A stretch of DNA of 64,000 bases, taken from Acidobacteria bacterium RIFCSPLOWO2_12_FULL_68_19. GTDB taxonomy: Bacteria > Acidobacteriota > Vicinamibacteria > Vicinamibacterales > UBA2999. Positions 15,809-24,996 of this stretch are shown here, in pieces. The stretch covers positions 55,825 to 119,824 of the forward strand of contig MELF01000039.1 of the NCBI GenBank assembly GCA_001767525.1, in the 5' to 3' direction. The translations under genes were made by a program, and so were the position numbers. A model generated the notes under the pieces. The model worked only from the letters and a program-made list of their open reading frames with translations. It did not search any database and had not been told where the DNA came from. How positions within the stretch are numbered: the stretch's first letter is position 1; every line of letters starts with the position of its first letter.

Positions 15809-17547
15809 CAGATTTCGACTTCCGAGGCTTCTTCCTGCAACTGCAGCTCGTAGAGCTTCGCATACGCGCCGCCGCGTGCCATCAGCTCGTCGTGCGTCCC
15901 CGATTCGACGATACGGCCGCGCTCGAGCACGACGATCGCATCGGCACGACGCACCGTCGACAACCGGTGGGCGATGACGAAGCTCGTCCGGTTTCGCATC
16001 AGGTTCGAGAGCGCCTCCTGCACCAGCATCTCCGACTCGGTGTCGAGCGACGAGGTCGCCTCGTCGAGAATCAGGATCGGCGAGTCGCGGAGGATCGCCC
16101 GGGCGATGGCGATGCGCTGCCGCTGCCCGCCCGAGAGCCGCTGCCCCCGCTCGCCGATCATGGCATCGTAGCTCCCCTCGAGTCCGACGATGAACTCGTG
16201 CGCGTGCGCCGCGCGGGCCGCCTCTTCGATCTCGTGCCGCGTCGCCTCCGGCCGCCCGTAGGCGATGTTGGCCGCAATCGTCTCGTCGAACAGCACGGTC
16301 TCCTGAGTGACGATGCCAATCTGCGAGCGCAGCGACGCCAGCGTGACGTCCCGGAGGTCGCGTCCGTCGATGAGAATCGCCCCCGCGGTCACGTCGTAGA
16401 AGCGCGGGATCAGGTTGACGAGCGTCGTCTTGCCGGCGCCGCTCCTGCCGACAATCGCCAGCATCTGTCCCTGGTGGACGACGAAGCTCACGCCGTCGAG
16501 GGTCGAGGACCCGTCGCCGCCGTACGAGAACCCGACGTCCCGGAACTCGATCCGCCGGCCGAACGGCGCGAGCGCCACGGCGCCGGGCCGATCCTCCACT
16601 TCGTTGTGCGAATCGAGAATCTCGAAGATGCGCTCGCCGGCAGCCATCGCCTGCTGCAGGTCGGCGTTGACGCGGCTCAGCTTCTTCGCCGGCGCGTACA
16701 TCATGAAGAGCGCCGCCACGAAGGCGGTGAACTCGCCCGGTGACAGCCGCCCCGCTCCAATCTCCTGCGTGCCATAGACGAGGGCGCCGACGAACGCGAC
16801 GCCGCCGATGAATTCCATCACCGGCGGCAGCACCGAGACGACGCCGGTCACCTTCATGTTGGTGCGGTACAGATGCTGCGCCGCGCGCTCGAACTTCGCC
16901 GTCTCCCGCCCCTCGGCCCCGAACGCCTTCACGATGCGGTGGGCGGTGATCGCCTCGGCGCTCACGTGCGACATCTGCTCGAGCGCCTCCTGGCTGCGGC
17001 GCGCGGTCCGCCGGATGCGCTGCCCCAGCCGCACGAGGGGGTACACCACGAGGGGGGCGCCCGTCAGGCAGACGAGCGCCAGCCGGGCGTCGTAATAGAA
17101 CAGCAGGACGGCAAAGCCGACGAGCGCCAGCGATTCGCGAGTGAGGTCGCCAATCGTCTCCGACACCGCGCGCTGGACTTGCCCCACGTCGTTGGCGATC
17201 CGCGACATCAGGCGGCCGGTCGTCTGGAACGAGAAGAAGGCGGCCGACTGGCCGAGAATGTGCCGGAACAGGACGTTGCGCAGGTCGCGGACGACGCGCT
17301 GGCCGACGTCGGTCATCAGGTAGCCGGAGAGGTACGCGCCGGCGCCCTTGAGCAGGTAGATCCCGAGAATCGCCGCGGCGATGGGCGCCAGGCGCTGCCG
17401 GCTTGGCAGCACCTCGTCGAAGATCGGCTGGATGAGCGCCGCCACCCCGGCCGACGCGGCGCCGTACAGCACCATCGCCGCCAGCGCGCCCGCCAGCCTC
17501 GCGCGGTGCGGCCGCGCGTACTCGAGCAGCCGGAAGAAGACGCTCAC
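15808..17547 (-). CDS. MsbA-like ABC exporter (fused permease and ATPase)
   Basis: 579 residues from GTG at VSVFFRLLEYARPHR, which overlaps the upstream GT2 stop (GTGA). The permease half (1-310) has six hydrophobic helices, and the ATPase half shows IVGRSGAGKTTLVNLI (Walker A), RLSGGQRQRIAIARAI (signature), PILILDEATSSLDTES (Walker B) and VIAHRLSTV (H-loop). The half-transporter layout and length match MsbA and other lipid or glycolipid exporters. Its place at the end of a sugar-nucleotide operon suggests export of a glycolipid precursor, but substrate is inference only. The 879-residue ORF-track entry is an artefact of an open upstream frame. Confidence 0.9.
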   Translation of the reverse strand: MSVFFRLLEYARPHRARLAGALAAMVLYGAASAGVAALIQPIFDEVLPSRQRLAPIAAAILGIYLLKGAGAYLSGYLMTDVGQRVVRDLRNVLFRHILGQSAAFFSFQTTGRLMSRIANDVGQVQRAVSETIGDLTRESLALVGFAVLLFYYDARLALVCLTGAPLVVYPLVRLGQRIRRTARRSQEALEQMSHVSAEAITAHRIVKAFGAEGRETAKFERAAQHLYRTNMKVTGVVSVLPPVMEFIGGVAFVGALVYGTQEIGAGRLSPGEFTAFVAALFMMYAPAKKLSRVNADLQQAMAAGERIFEILDSHNEVEDRPGAVALAPFGRRIEFRDVGFSYGGDGSSTLDGVSFVVHQGQMLAIVGRSGAGKTTLVNLIPRFYDVTAGAILIDGRDLRDVTLASLRSQIGIVTQETVLFDETIAANIAYGRPEATRHEIEEAARAAHAHEFIVGLEGSYDAMIGERGQRLSGGQRQRIAIARAILRDSPILILDEATSSLDTESEMLVQEALSNLMRNRTSFVIAHRLSTVRRADAIVVLERGRIVESGTHDELMARGGAYAKLYELQLQEEASEVEI

Positions 17548-18254
17548 TCCGTGAACCGGTACTTCAGCAGCACCCACAGGGCGACAACCCCGTCGCGCCA
17601 TCCGATCTTCTTGCCCTCCTCGTAGCCGCGGCCGTCGTAGGTGATCGGCACCTCGTAGACGCGGTATCCCCGCTTGAAGATCTTCGCCGTCAGCTCGGGC
17701 TCGATGCCGAACCCGTTGGACCGCAGCGCGATCGAGCGAAGCACCTCGACCCTCATCACCTTGTAACAGGTCTCCATGTCGGTGAGCATGGTGTTGTAGA
17801 GGACGTTGGTCACGAGCGTCAGCAGCCGGTTGCCGAGGTAGTGTGAGAAGAGGAACACCCGATGCCGGCCGAGGAACCGCGAGCCATAGACGACGTCGGC
17901 CCGGCCCTGACAGATGAGATCGATGAGCATCGGGAACTCTTCCGGCGAGTATTCGAGATCCCCATCCTGAACGATCACCAGGTCGCCGCGTACCTCCTCG
18001 AAGCCGCGCCTCAGCGCCGCGCCCTTGCCCTGGTTCCGCGGCTGGAGCGCCAACGTGAAGCCGAGCTCCCCCTGAAGACGCTCGAGCCTCTCTCGCGTCC
18101 CGTCGGTCGAGGCGTCGTCGACCACGACCAGCTGGATGCGCAGCGGCACCGCCAGCACACGCCGGACGATCTCCTCGATGGTGCCGGCCTCGTTGAAGAC
18201 GGGCATCACGACCGACAGCAGGGGATCGCCGAGGATGCCCCGCAGCCGCGACAT
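17544..18254 (-). CDS. GT2 glycosyltransferase, dolichol-phosphate-mannose-synthase-like
   Basis: 236 residues. GT-A fold marks are LSVVMPVFNEAGTIEEIVRR, LVVVDDASTDGTRE, NQGKGAALRRGFEEVRGDLVIVQDGDLEYSPEE (the DxD equivalent is QDGDLEY), and GSRFLGRHR. This is the pattern of DPM1-like transferases that load a sugar onto polyprenyl phosphate. No C-terminal membrane segments are present. It overlaps galE upstream and the ABC exporter downstream by ATGA/GTGA, so these genes are translated together. Confidence 0.9.
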   Translation of the reverse strand: MSRLRGILGDPLLSVVMPVFNEAGTIEEIVRRVLAVPLRIQLVVVDDASTDGTRERLERLQGELGFTLALQPRNQGKGAALRRGFEEVRGDLVIVQDGDLEYSPEEFPMLIDLICQGRADVVYGSRFLGRHRVFLFSHYLGNRLLTLVTNVLYNTMLTDMETCYKVMRVEVLRSIALRSNGFGIEPELTAKIFKRGYRVYEVPITYDGRGYEEGKKIGWRDGVVALWVLLKYRFTE

Positions 18255-19255
18255 CAGCGCCCGCTCCGCCGGGCGGCCATGGCGAACCCGCGAGGGTGCG
18301 CCTCATGCCACCGCCACGCGTCGGCGACGATCGTCTCGAGGCCGGGACGCGCCGGGACCCACCCGAGATTCTCGCGGATACGCGCCGAGGACGCAAAGAG
18401 CGCCGCGGGATCGCCGGGGCGGCGCAGCGCCGTCTTCGTCGGCACACGACGCCCGACCACTCGCTCCACCGCGGCGAGCACGTCGCGCACCGAGGAGGGG
18501 CGCTCGGTCCCGACGTTGTAGGTCGTCGAGGCCGCGCCGTCCTGCAGATGACCCACCGCCCGCACGTGGGCGTCGGCGAGGTCCGTCACGTGCACGTAAT
18601 CGCGCAGGCACGTCCCGTCCCTCGTCGGATAGTCCTCGCCGAAGATCTCGAACGGCGCTCCACCCTGCGCCGCCGCGAGCGCCCTGGGGATCACATGGAA
18701 CTCCGGTGAGTGGTCTTCGCCGAGCTCACCGTCGGGGTCGGCCCCGGCGGCGTTGAAATACCGGAGGCTGACCGACCGGATCCCGTACGCCCGTTCGAAG
18801 TGCGGCAGCGCCTGCTCCACCGCGAGTTTCGTCTGTCCGTAGGCGTTGACCGGTGCGGTCGGGTGCGTCTCCGGGAGGGGGAGCTCGACCGGTTCGCCGT
18901 ACACGGCGCAGCTCGACGAGAACACGAACTGGCGGCACGCCTCCGCGGCCATCGCCTCGAGGATCGCCAGCGCGCCGACCAGATTGTTCCGGTAGTACCC
19001 GACGGGATCGCGGACCGAGGCGGCCACATCGAGCCAGGCGGCGAAATGCATCACGGCGTCGGCGCCGCTCTCGCGAATCGCACGCCGCACCGCGCCGACG
19101 TCGCGCACGTCCCCCTCGACGAGCTGTGCGCCGAGCGCCGCCTCACGGTGCCCGGCCGAGAGGTTGTCGAAGACGACCACACGGTATCCGGCCCGGCCGA
19201 GCGCCTTGGCGCTGTGGCTGCCGATGTAGCCGGCACCGCCGGTCACCAGAATCAC
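18254..19255 (-). CDS. galE: UDP-glucose 4-epimerase
   Basis: 333 residues from the GTG that follows the ugd stop by one base; a TTG seven codons upstream is possible. The Rossmann motif VTGGAGYIGSHSAKAL opens the protein, then VMHFAAWLDV, SSCAVYGEP, and NAYGQTKLAVEQ (here NxYGQTK in place of YxxxK read as Y-G-Q-T-K) with SLRYFNAAGADPDGELGE, the sugar-binding segment typical of GalE. It interconverts UDP-glucose and UDP-galactose, supplying the glycan pathway encoded around it. Confidence 0.93.
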   Translation of the reverse strand: MILVTGGAGYIGSHSAKALGRAGYRVVVFDNLSAGHREAALGAQLVEGDVRDVGAVRRAIRESGADAVMHFAAWLDVAASVRDPVGYYRNNLVGALAILEAMAAEACRQFVFSSSCAVYGEPVELPLPETHPTAPVNAYGQTKLAVEQALPHFERAYGIRSVSLRYFNAAGADPDGELGEDHSPEFHVIPRALAAAQGGAPFEIFGEDYPTRDGTCLRDYVHVTDLADAHVRAVGHLQDGAASTTYNVGTERPSSVRDVLAAVERVVGRRVPTKTALRRPGDPAALFASSARIRENLGWVPARPGLETIVADAWRWHEAHPRGFAMAARRSGR

Positions 19256-19256
19256 G

Positions 19257-20561
19257 CTACGATGCGGCGCGCCCAATAGAGTAGTACGTGAATCCGTTCT
19301 GCTTCATCTGCTGCGGCGTGTAGATGTTGCGTCCGTCGAAGACCACCGGCGTACGCATCAGCTTGCGCATCCGCGCGAAATCCGGCCGCCGAAACTCGTT
19401 CCACTCCGTCGCGATGGCGAGGCAGTCGGCCCCTCTGAGCGCCTCGTAGTTTCCCGACGCAAACGTCACCCGGCTGCCGAAGATGCCCTTGGCCACACGG
19501 ACCGCCTCGGGATCGTAGGCCTGCACCTTCGCGCCGGCGGCGAGCAGCCCGTCGATGAGCGCCAACGCCGGCGCCTCCCGCATGTCGTCGGTCCGCGGTT
19601 TGAACGACAGGCCCCAGACGGCCACCGTCTTCCCCTTCAGGGTGCCGAAGTGCGCGCGCATCTTCGCGAGCAGCCGCGTCTTCTGGTGCGCGTTCACCGA
19701 TTCCACGGCACGGAGGATCTTGAACTCATAGTCCTTCTGCGCGGCGAAGTGAATCAGCGCCTGGACGTCCTTTGGAAAGCAGCTGCCGCCGTATCCGATG
19801 CCTGGAAAGAGGAACGACGAGCCGATCCGACGGTCCGCCGCAATCGCCTGCCGCACGTAATCGACATCGGCGCCCACCAGCTCGCACAGGTTGGCCACCT
19901 CGTTCATGAACGAGATCCGCGAGGCGAGCATGGCGTTGGCCGCGTACTTCGCCAGCTCGGCGCTGGCGCAGTCCATCACCATCACCGGCGCACCGGTGCG
20001 CGTGAACGGCGCGTAGACCTCGCGCATCAACTCCTCCGCTCGCGGATCCTCGGCGCCGATGACGACGCGGTCCGGCTTCATGAAGTCGTCGACGGCCGCG
20101 CCCTGCTTGAGGAATTCCGGGTTGCTCACGACGCTGAACGGATGCGTCGTCTCGCGGCGGACCACTTCCCGTACGCGCTCGCTCGTGCCCACCGGCACGG
20201 TGCTCTTGTTGACGATGACCTTGTACCCGTTCATCGCGCGGGCGATGTCCCGCGCCACCGCGAGTACGTGCTGCAGGTCGGCCGAGCCGTCTTCGCCCGC
20301 CGGCGTGCCGACGGCGATGAAGATGATGGTCGAATCGCGGACCGCTTTCGGCAGCGTTGCCGTGAAGGTCAGCCGCCCCTCGTGCCGGCCGCGCCGCACC
20401 AACTCCTCGAGACCGGGCTCGTAGAACGGCATCTTTCCCCGGCGCAGCGCCCTGATCTTCGCCTCGTCCTTGTCCACGCACACCACGTCATTGCCGCTCT
20501 CCGCCAGACAGGCGCCCGCGACGAGCCCGACGTACCCCGTGCCGACAACCGCGATTTTCAT
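19257..20561 (-). CDS. ugd: UDP-glucose 6-dehydrogenase
   Basis: 434 residues from the ATG preceded by GGAGG; the 628-residue ORF-track form includes antisense of the divergent glycosyltransferase. Marks: MKIAVVGTGYVGLVAGACLAE (NAD fold), FIAVGTPAGEDGSADL, STVPVGTSE, SNPEFLKQGAAVDDF, and GIGYGGSCFPKDVQAL with the catalytic cysteine near residue 260. It oxidises UDP-glucose to UDP-glucuronate. Together with the UDP-xylose synthase at 27554 it would give UDP-xylose. First gene of the leftward operon. Confidence 0.96.
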   Translation of the reverse strand: MKIAVVGTGYVGLVAGACLAESGNDVVCVDKDEAKIRALRRGKMPFYEPGLEELVRRGRHEGRLTFTATLPKAVRDSTIIFIAVGTPAGEDGSADLQHVLAVARDIARAMNGYKVIVNKSTVPVGTSERVREVVRRETTHPFSVVSNPEFLKQGAAVDDFMKPDRVVIGAEDPRAEELMREVYAPFTRTGAPVMVMDCASAELAKYAANAMLASRISFMNEVANLCELVGADVDYVRQAIAADRRIGSSFLFPGIGYGGSCFPKDVQALIHFAAQKDYEFKILRAVESVNAHQKTRLLAKMRAHFGTLKGKTVAVWGLSFKPRTDDMREAPALALIDGLLAAGAKVQAYDPEAVRVAKGIFGSRVTFASGNYEALRGADCLAIATEWNEFRRPDFARMRKLMRTPVVFDGRNIYTPQQMKQNGFTYYSIGRAAS

Positions 20562-20591
20562 CCGCCTCCATGTACTCGAAACTGCTGAGGC

Positions 20592-20597
20592 TATCAT
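20592..20597 (+). promoter_or_regulatory. -10-like TATCAT before the rightward glycan operon
   Basis: TATCAT lies 9 nt before the GTG start of the first glycosyltransferase, inside a 45-bp space shared with the divergent ugd start. No clear Shine-Dalgarno precedes the GTG. Confidence 0.35.
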
Positions 20598-20606
20598 ACC
20601 GGTAGC

Positions 20607-21638
20607 GTGCGCATCGCCATCGACGGCCGGGAGCTCCACGGGCAGCCGACCGGCGTCGGACGGTTCCTCGAGGGCGTCATGACGGCGTGGAACGACCTTC
20701 CCGCCGCCCGATCGCACGAGTTCATCCTGCTGGCGCCGGACGCCCGGCGCGGATCGTCGGCGTGGGAGCAGCTCACCTTGCCCCGCCTCGTTCGGGACGC
20801 CCGCGCCGAAGTCGTCTTCGCGCCGGGGTACACAGGCCCGCTGCGGTGCCCCGTGCCGATGGTGGTCGCGATCTACGACGTCTCGTTTGTGGCGCATCCG
20901 GAATGGTTCCCCTGGCGGGAGGGGATGCGGCGGCGGCTGCTGACACGCCTCTCGGCCAGCCGCGCCGCGCGCGTGGTGACGACCTCCGAGTTCTCCCGCG
21001 ACGAAATCGGCCGGCGCCTCGGCATTCCGCACGCGAAGATCGAGGTCATCTATCCCGGCGTCGATCGGATGCAGGCGCTGCGGGCCGACGTCCGCCGGGA
21101 GCCAGCCGTCCTCTACGTCGGCTCCCTCTTCGCGCGGCGCCACGTGCCCGAGCTCGTCGAGGCATTCGGCCGGCTCGCGCGGCGGCGCCCGGACGCGCGC
21201 CTCGAGATCGTCGGCGACAACCGGACCACCCCGCGTGTCGACATCGACCGCCTCGTCGATCGCACCGGCGTCGCCGACAGGATCGCGGTCCGCTCGTGGG
21301 TCCCGGACGGCGTGCTGGCGCAGCTCTACGGCACCGCGCGCGTCTTCGTGTTCTTGTCCGAATACGAAGGCTTCGGGCTCACGCCGCTCGAAGCGCTGGG
21401 GGCGGGTGTCCCGAGCGTCGTCCTCGACACGCCGGTGGCGCGCGAGGTGTACGCCGACGCGGCGCTCTACGTCGCGCAGCCCGATCCCGCGCTCGTGGCG
21501 GAGGCCATCGAGCGGCTCCTCGACGATGACGGCGAGCGGGCCCGCATCCTCGACGCGGCCGGGCGGGTGCTGGGGCGATACTCCTGGCGCGACTGCGCGA
21601 CGAAGATCCTCGATCTCCTCGTGTCCTCAGCGTCATGA
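20607..21638 (+). CDS. GT4-family glycosyltransferase
   Basis: 343 residues with a GT-B fold. The N-terminal domain starts MRIAIDGRELHGQPTGVGRF, as in mannosyl/rhamnosyl transferases of GT4, and the C-terminal domain has VLYVGSLFARRHVPELVEAFGRL and FVFLSEYEGFGLTPLEALGAGVP, the EX7E nucleotide-sugar motif. Donor and acceptor are unknown. It heads the rightward glycan operon and its stop overlaps the next start by 4 bp (ATGA). Confidence 0.9.
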   Translation: MRIAIDGRELHGQPTGVGRFLEGVMTAWNDLPAARSHEFILLAPDARRGSSAWEQLTLPRLVRDARAEVVFAPGYTGPLRCPVPMVVAIYDVSFVAHPEWFPWREGMRRRLLTRLSASRAARVVTTSEFSRDEIGRRLGIPHAKIEVIYPGVDRMQALRADVRREPAVLYVGSLFARRHVPELVEAFGRLARRRPDARLEIVGDNRTTPRVDIDRLVDRTGVADRIAVRSWVPDGVLAQLYGTARVFVFLSEYEGFGLTPLEALGAGVPSVVLDTPVAREVYADAALYVAQPDPALVAEAIERLLDDDGERARILDAAGRVLGRYSWRDCATKILDLLVSSAS

Positions 21639-22483
21639 GTCGCCTCTCGATCATCGTCGTGACGTACAACTCGGTCGGCGCGGTCGAGCGCTGTCTCGAA
21701 GCGCTCGCCCGAGACCCGCCGTCGGCCGGCCACGACGTCGTACTCGTCGACAACGCGTCGACCGACGGGACCGCGTTGAAGGCGCGCCGCGACTGGCCGG
21801 ATATCCGGGTTGTCGATGCGGGCGCGAACCTCGGTTTCGCACGCGCCTGCAACGTCGGCATCCGCCGGTCGTCGGGAGAACTCGTGCTGCTGCTGAATCC
21901 GGATGCCCGCGTCATGCCAGGCGCGCTCGACGCCATGACGCGCGTCCTCGACGCGCGACCCGACGCCGCGGTGGTCGGCCCTCGTCTGCTCGACGAGCAC
22001 GGGCGCCCGGAGCTGTCCTTCGGGTCGATGATCGGCCCGTGGGCGGAACTCCGCCAGAAGGCGCTGGTCGTCGGCAGTCAGCGCGGTGTGCCGTTCGCGC
22101 GCGCCCGCGTCGGGCGCCTGACCGCCCGGCCGCGTGAAGTCGACTGGGTCAGCGGCGCGTGCCTGCTCGTCCGTCGGGCCGACGCGGATGCCGTGGGGCT
22201 CCTGGACGAGCGCTATTTCCTCTACGCGGAGGACGTCGACTTCTGCGCCGCCATTCGTGCCCGCGGGCGGAGGGTGCTCTTCACGCCGGAGGCCGAGGTG
22301 ATTCATCTGCGCGGACGGTCGGCAGCGTCGAGGCCAGCTGCCGCTGAGGAGGCGTACCGGCGCAGCCAGATGGCCTTCTACGCGAAGCACCATCCCCGGT
22401 GGGCGTGGTGGCTGCGCGCCTATCTGAAGTTCCGGGGTCGCCTGCCCGATATGCCGATCGATCCCCCAGGGTCGATTCGATGA
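21635..22483 (+). CDS. GT2-family glycosyltransferase, rhamnosyltransferase-like
   Basis: 282 residues. Opens LSIIVVTYNSVGAVERCLEAL, then VVLVDNASTDGT, NLGFARACNVGIRRSSGELVLLLNPDAR (the NPDA form of the DxD motif), and DWVSGACLLVRRADADAVGLLDERYFLYAEDVDFC, all classic for bacterial rhamnosyl and related transferases of GT2. It overlaps both neighbours by 4 bp, so its expression is coupled to the first glycosyltransferase and to the protease gene. Confidence 0.9.
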   Translation: MSRLSIIVVTYNSVGAVERCLEALARDPPSAGHDVVLVDNASTDGTALKARRDWPDIRVVDAGANLGFARACNVGIRRSSGELVLLLNPDARVMPGALDAMTRVLDARPDAAVVGPRLLDEHGRPELSFGSMIGPWAELRQKALVVGSQRGVPFARARVGRLTARPREVDWVSGACLLVRRADADAVGLLDERYFLYAEDVDFCAAIRARGRRVLFTPEAEVIHLRGRSAASRPAAAEEAYRRSQMAFYAKHHPRWAWWLRAYLKFRGRLPDMPIDPPGSIR

Positions 22484-23862
22484 GCGTGTCCGAGAGTTTC
22501 GTGTGGGAGTGCCCGGAGTGCGGCCGCCGCGTGCCGCGGCGCGTCGCGCAGTGCCGCTGCGGCGTCGGGCGGACCGAGCCTGGCACCGCGGACGGCCTGT
22601 CGCGGCAGGCAGGCAGGTTGTCGCGCGCCCGCGGCGGGGCGCTCGTCGCCAGCGGGCTCGTGCTCGGCGCGGCGCTCGTGCTCGCGTTGTGGTTCGTCCG
22701 CGACTCCCCCGACGCCGCCGACAGCGCGGGACCGCCGGGTGTGCTCTCCGACGCCGCGGCACCGTTCGCCCCGCCGGTGGTGCAGGCCGATCTGCCTCGG
22801 AACGCGCCGCTCGCGGCCACGCCAGCGGTCGCCGCTGGGGCCGAGCGCCCGGTCGTCGCCACGGGCGCCGAGGCGCCGGCTCCTCCACCCGTGACGCTCG
22901 AGGACGTCGTCGCGCAAAGCCTTCCTGCGGTCGTGTCGATCCGGGCGGGAACGTCCCGCGGCAGCGGGTTCTTCATCAGACCGAATCTCGTCCTCACCAA
23001 CGCGCACGTGGTCGACCGGCAGCTGGCGGTCGAGCTCCAGGCCGGCGGTCTCACCTACGCGGCGCGCGTGGCGGGCCTCTCCACCGGGACCGATCTTGCG
23101 CTGCTCGAAGTCCTCAACCCCAGTCCGCTGCAGGCCACGCTTCGGCTCGGCTCGTTCAAGGACGTCCGGGCCGGACAGGAAGTCGTCGCGATCGGCTCCG
23201 CGTTCGGGGTGCTCGCCAACACCGTCACGCGTGGGATCGTGAGCGCCGTCCGCAGCACGGGCGACGTCACGCTGATTCAGACGGATGCGGCCATCAACCC
23301 CGGCAACAGCGGGGGGCCGCTGGTGGACCGCCGTGGGGTGGCCATCGGCGTCAACTCGATGCGGGTGACCGAGCGCGGCGGCCAGGGCCTGGCGTTCGCG
23401 GTGGCCGTCGATCATGCCGCCGGTCTGCTCGGCGGCCGCACGGCTAGGGCGACGTCGACGCCGCTGCAGGGACTGAATCGCGTGATGGAAGGGGCCTCCG
23501 ATGCCGCCGCGATCCGAGAACAGGGGACGCAGGCCTACAGCGCGGCGCTCGAAGCGGCGGCGCGCCAAGCCGGCGAGCTCGACGCCTTGTGGACCCGGTA
23601 TGCCCCCGCCTGCGTCGCCCGCGCCTCGACGACCGGCGACCGCCCATGGTTCGCGGTGTTCGGGCCCGAGGACGTCCGGCTCGGCACCTCACCGGCGTAC
23701 AACTGCGAGGAGTGGCTCCGCGTCGTGCGTACGAACGCGGCCACGGTTCGACAAGAGCTGACGCAGGCGGCCGAAGCGGCGCGCCGGCAGGGCGTGTATC
23801 CCGGGGTGATGCGCGGCCTCCGGCGTCAGCACCGGCTCGACTGGCCCGGGTGGGAGCGGTAG
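22480..23862 (+). CDS. membrane-anchored trypsin-like serine protease with N-terminal zinc ribbon
   Basis: 460 residues from the ATG overlapping the GT2 stop. A zinc ribbon (WECPECGRRVPRRVAQCRCG, residues 9-28) is cytoplasmic, one transmembrane helix follows at about 52-72 (ALVASGLVLGAALVLALWF), then a Pro/Ala linker and a DegP-type S1 domain: LVLTNAHVV (His), GTDLALLEV (Asp), INPGNSGGPLVD (Ser). No PDZ domain is seen; a C-terminal helical domain of about 140 residues replaces it. The catalytic triad is intact. A protease coupled to glycosyltransferases may control assembly or envelope turnover, but this is inference. Confidence 0.88.
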   Translation: MSVSESFVWECPECGRRVPRRVAQCRCGVGRTEPGTADGLSRQAGRLSRARGGALVASGLVLGAALVLALWFVRDSPDAADSAGPPGVLSDAAAPFAPPVVQADLPRNAPLAATPAVAAGAERPVVATGAEAPAPPPVTLEDVVAQSLPAVVSIRAGTSRGSGFFIRPNLVLTNAHVVDRQLAVELQAGGLTYAARVAGLSTGTDLALLEVLNPSPLQATLRLGSFKDVRAGQEVVAIGSAFGVLANTVTRGIVSAVRSTGDVTLIQTDAAINPGNSGGPLVDRRGVAIGVNSMRVTERGGQGLAFAVAVDHAAGLLGGRTARATSTPLQGLNRVMEGASDAAAIREQGTQAYSAALEAAARQAGELDALWTRYAPACVARASTTGDRPWFAVFGPEDVRLGTSPAYNCEEWLRVVRTNAATVRQELTQAAEAARRQGVYPGVMRGLRRQHRLDWPGWER

Positions 23863-23868
23863 CCCCTG

Positions 23869-23874
23869 TATGAT
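23869..23874 (+). promoter_or_regulatory. -10-like TATGAT, possible internal leaderless promoter
   Basis: TATGAT, then GAGTTC, then the ATG of the glycosyltransferase at 23881. There is no Shine-Dalgarno in the 18-nt space after the protease stop. Confidence 0.4.
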
Positions 23875-23880
23875 GAGTTC

Positions 23881-24996
23881 ATGCGCGTGGCGATCGATGC
23901 GCGAAAGCTGCACGACTTCGGCATCGGCACCTACACCCGCAACCTCCTGCGGCACCTGGCCCGCATCGACCGCGACAGCGAGTACGTCCTACTCTGCCAC
24001 GAAGCCGACCTCGCCATCGACCGGCAGCTAGGGCCGAACTTCCGGACGGTACTCGAGCGGTCGCCGAACTACTCCATCCGGGAACAGTTCCACGTGCCCT
24101 GGGTGTTGCGGCGCGAACGCCCCGATGTCTTTCACGCGCCGCACTACGTGCTGCCGCCGGCGACGCAATGTCGCTCGGTCGTGACGATCCACGACTGCAT
24201 CCACCTGATGTTCCCGCAGTATCTGCCGAACCGGGCCGCGTACGTCTACGCTCGCGCGTCGATGTGGAGCGCGGTGCGGCGGTCGCACCGCATCCTGACG
24301 GTCTCCGAGGCGTCCAAGCGCGACATCATCCACTTCTTCAACGTGCCGCCGGAGAAGATCGTGGTCGTCTACAACGCCATCGACGAACGATTCGGCATGG
24401 CGCCGTCCGAGGAGGAGGTCGCGCGCGTCCGCGAGCGCTTTCAGCTCCACCACGAATTCGTCCTGTACGTCGGGAACATCAAGCCTCACAAGAACCTCGT
24501 CCGGCTGATCGAGGCGTTCGACATGCTGCGGCATCGCGGCTTCGAGGAGGTGAAGCTCCTCATCATTGGCGACGAGATCTCGAAGCTGCCGGCGCTGCGG
24601 CGCGCCGTGCATCGCTACAAGCTCCACAAGCACGTCCGGTTCCTCGGCTACCAGCCGGACGAGACGCTGGCCATCCTGTACAGGCTGGCGGCCGTGTTCG
24701 TCTTTCCGTCGCTGTACGAGGGGTTCGGGCTGCCGCCGCTCGAAGCGATGGCGTCGGGGACGCCGGTCGTGACCTCGAACGTGTCGTCGCTCCCGGAGGT
24801 GACCGGCGACGCCGCCCTTCTCGTGGACCCATACGATGTCGAATCGATCGCCGACGGCATGCAGCGGGTGCTGGGCAGTCCGGCGCTCAGCGCCGAGCTG
24901 CGCGGACGGGGTATCGCGCGCGCCCGCGAATTCTCCTGGGAGCGCTCGGTCGTCCGAACGCGCGCGCTCTACGCCGAAGTATGCGCACCGCGCTGA
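23881..24996 (+). CDS. GT4-family glycosyltransferase
   Basis: 371 residues, GT-B fold. MRVAIDARKLHDFGIGTYTRNLLRHL starts the N-terminal domain; VVTIHDCIHLMFPQYLPN and ILTVSEASKRDI are typical of the mannosyltransferase-like GT4 branch. The C-terminal domain shows FVLYVGNIKPHKNLVRLIEAF and VFPSLYEGFGLPPLEAMASGTPVV (EX7E). Substrate is unknown. The stop lies 16 bp inside the next gene. Confidence 0.92.
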   Translation: MRVAIDARKLHDFGIGTYTRNLLRHLARIDRDSEYVLLCHEADLAIDRQLGPNFRTVLERSPNYSIREQFHVPWVLRRERPDVFHAPHYVLPPATQCRSVVTIHDCIHLMFPQYLPNRAAYVYARASMWSAVRRSHRILTVSEASKRDIIHFFNVPPEKIVVVYNAIDERFGMAPSEEEVARVRERFQLHHEFVLYVGNIKPHKNLVRLIEAFDMLRHRGFEEVKLLIIGDEISKLPALRRAVHRYKLHKHVRFLGYQPDETLAILYRLAAVFVFPSLYEGFGLPPLEAMASGTPVVTSNVSSLPEVTGDAALLVDPYDVESIADGMQRVLGSPALSAELRGRGIARAREFSWERSVVRTRALYAEVCAPR

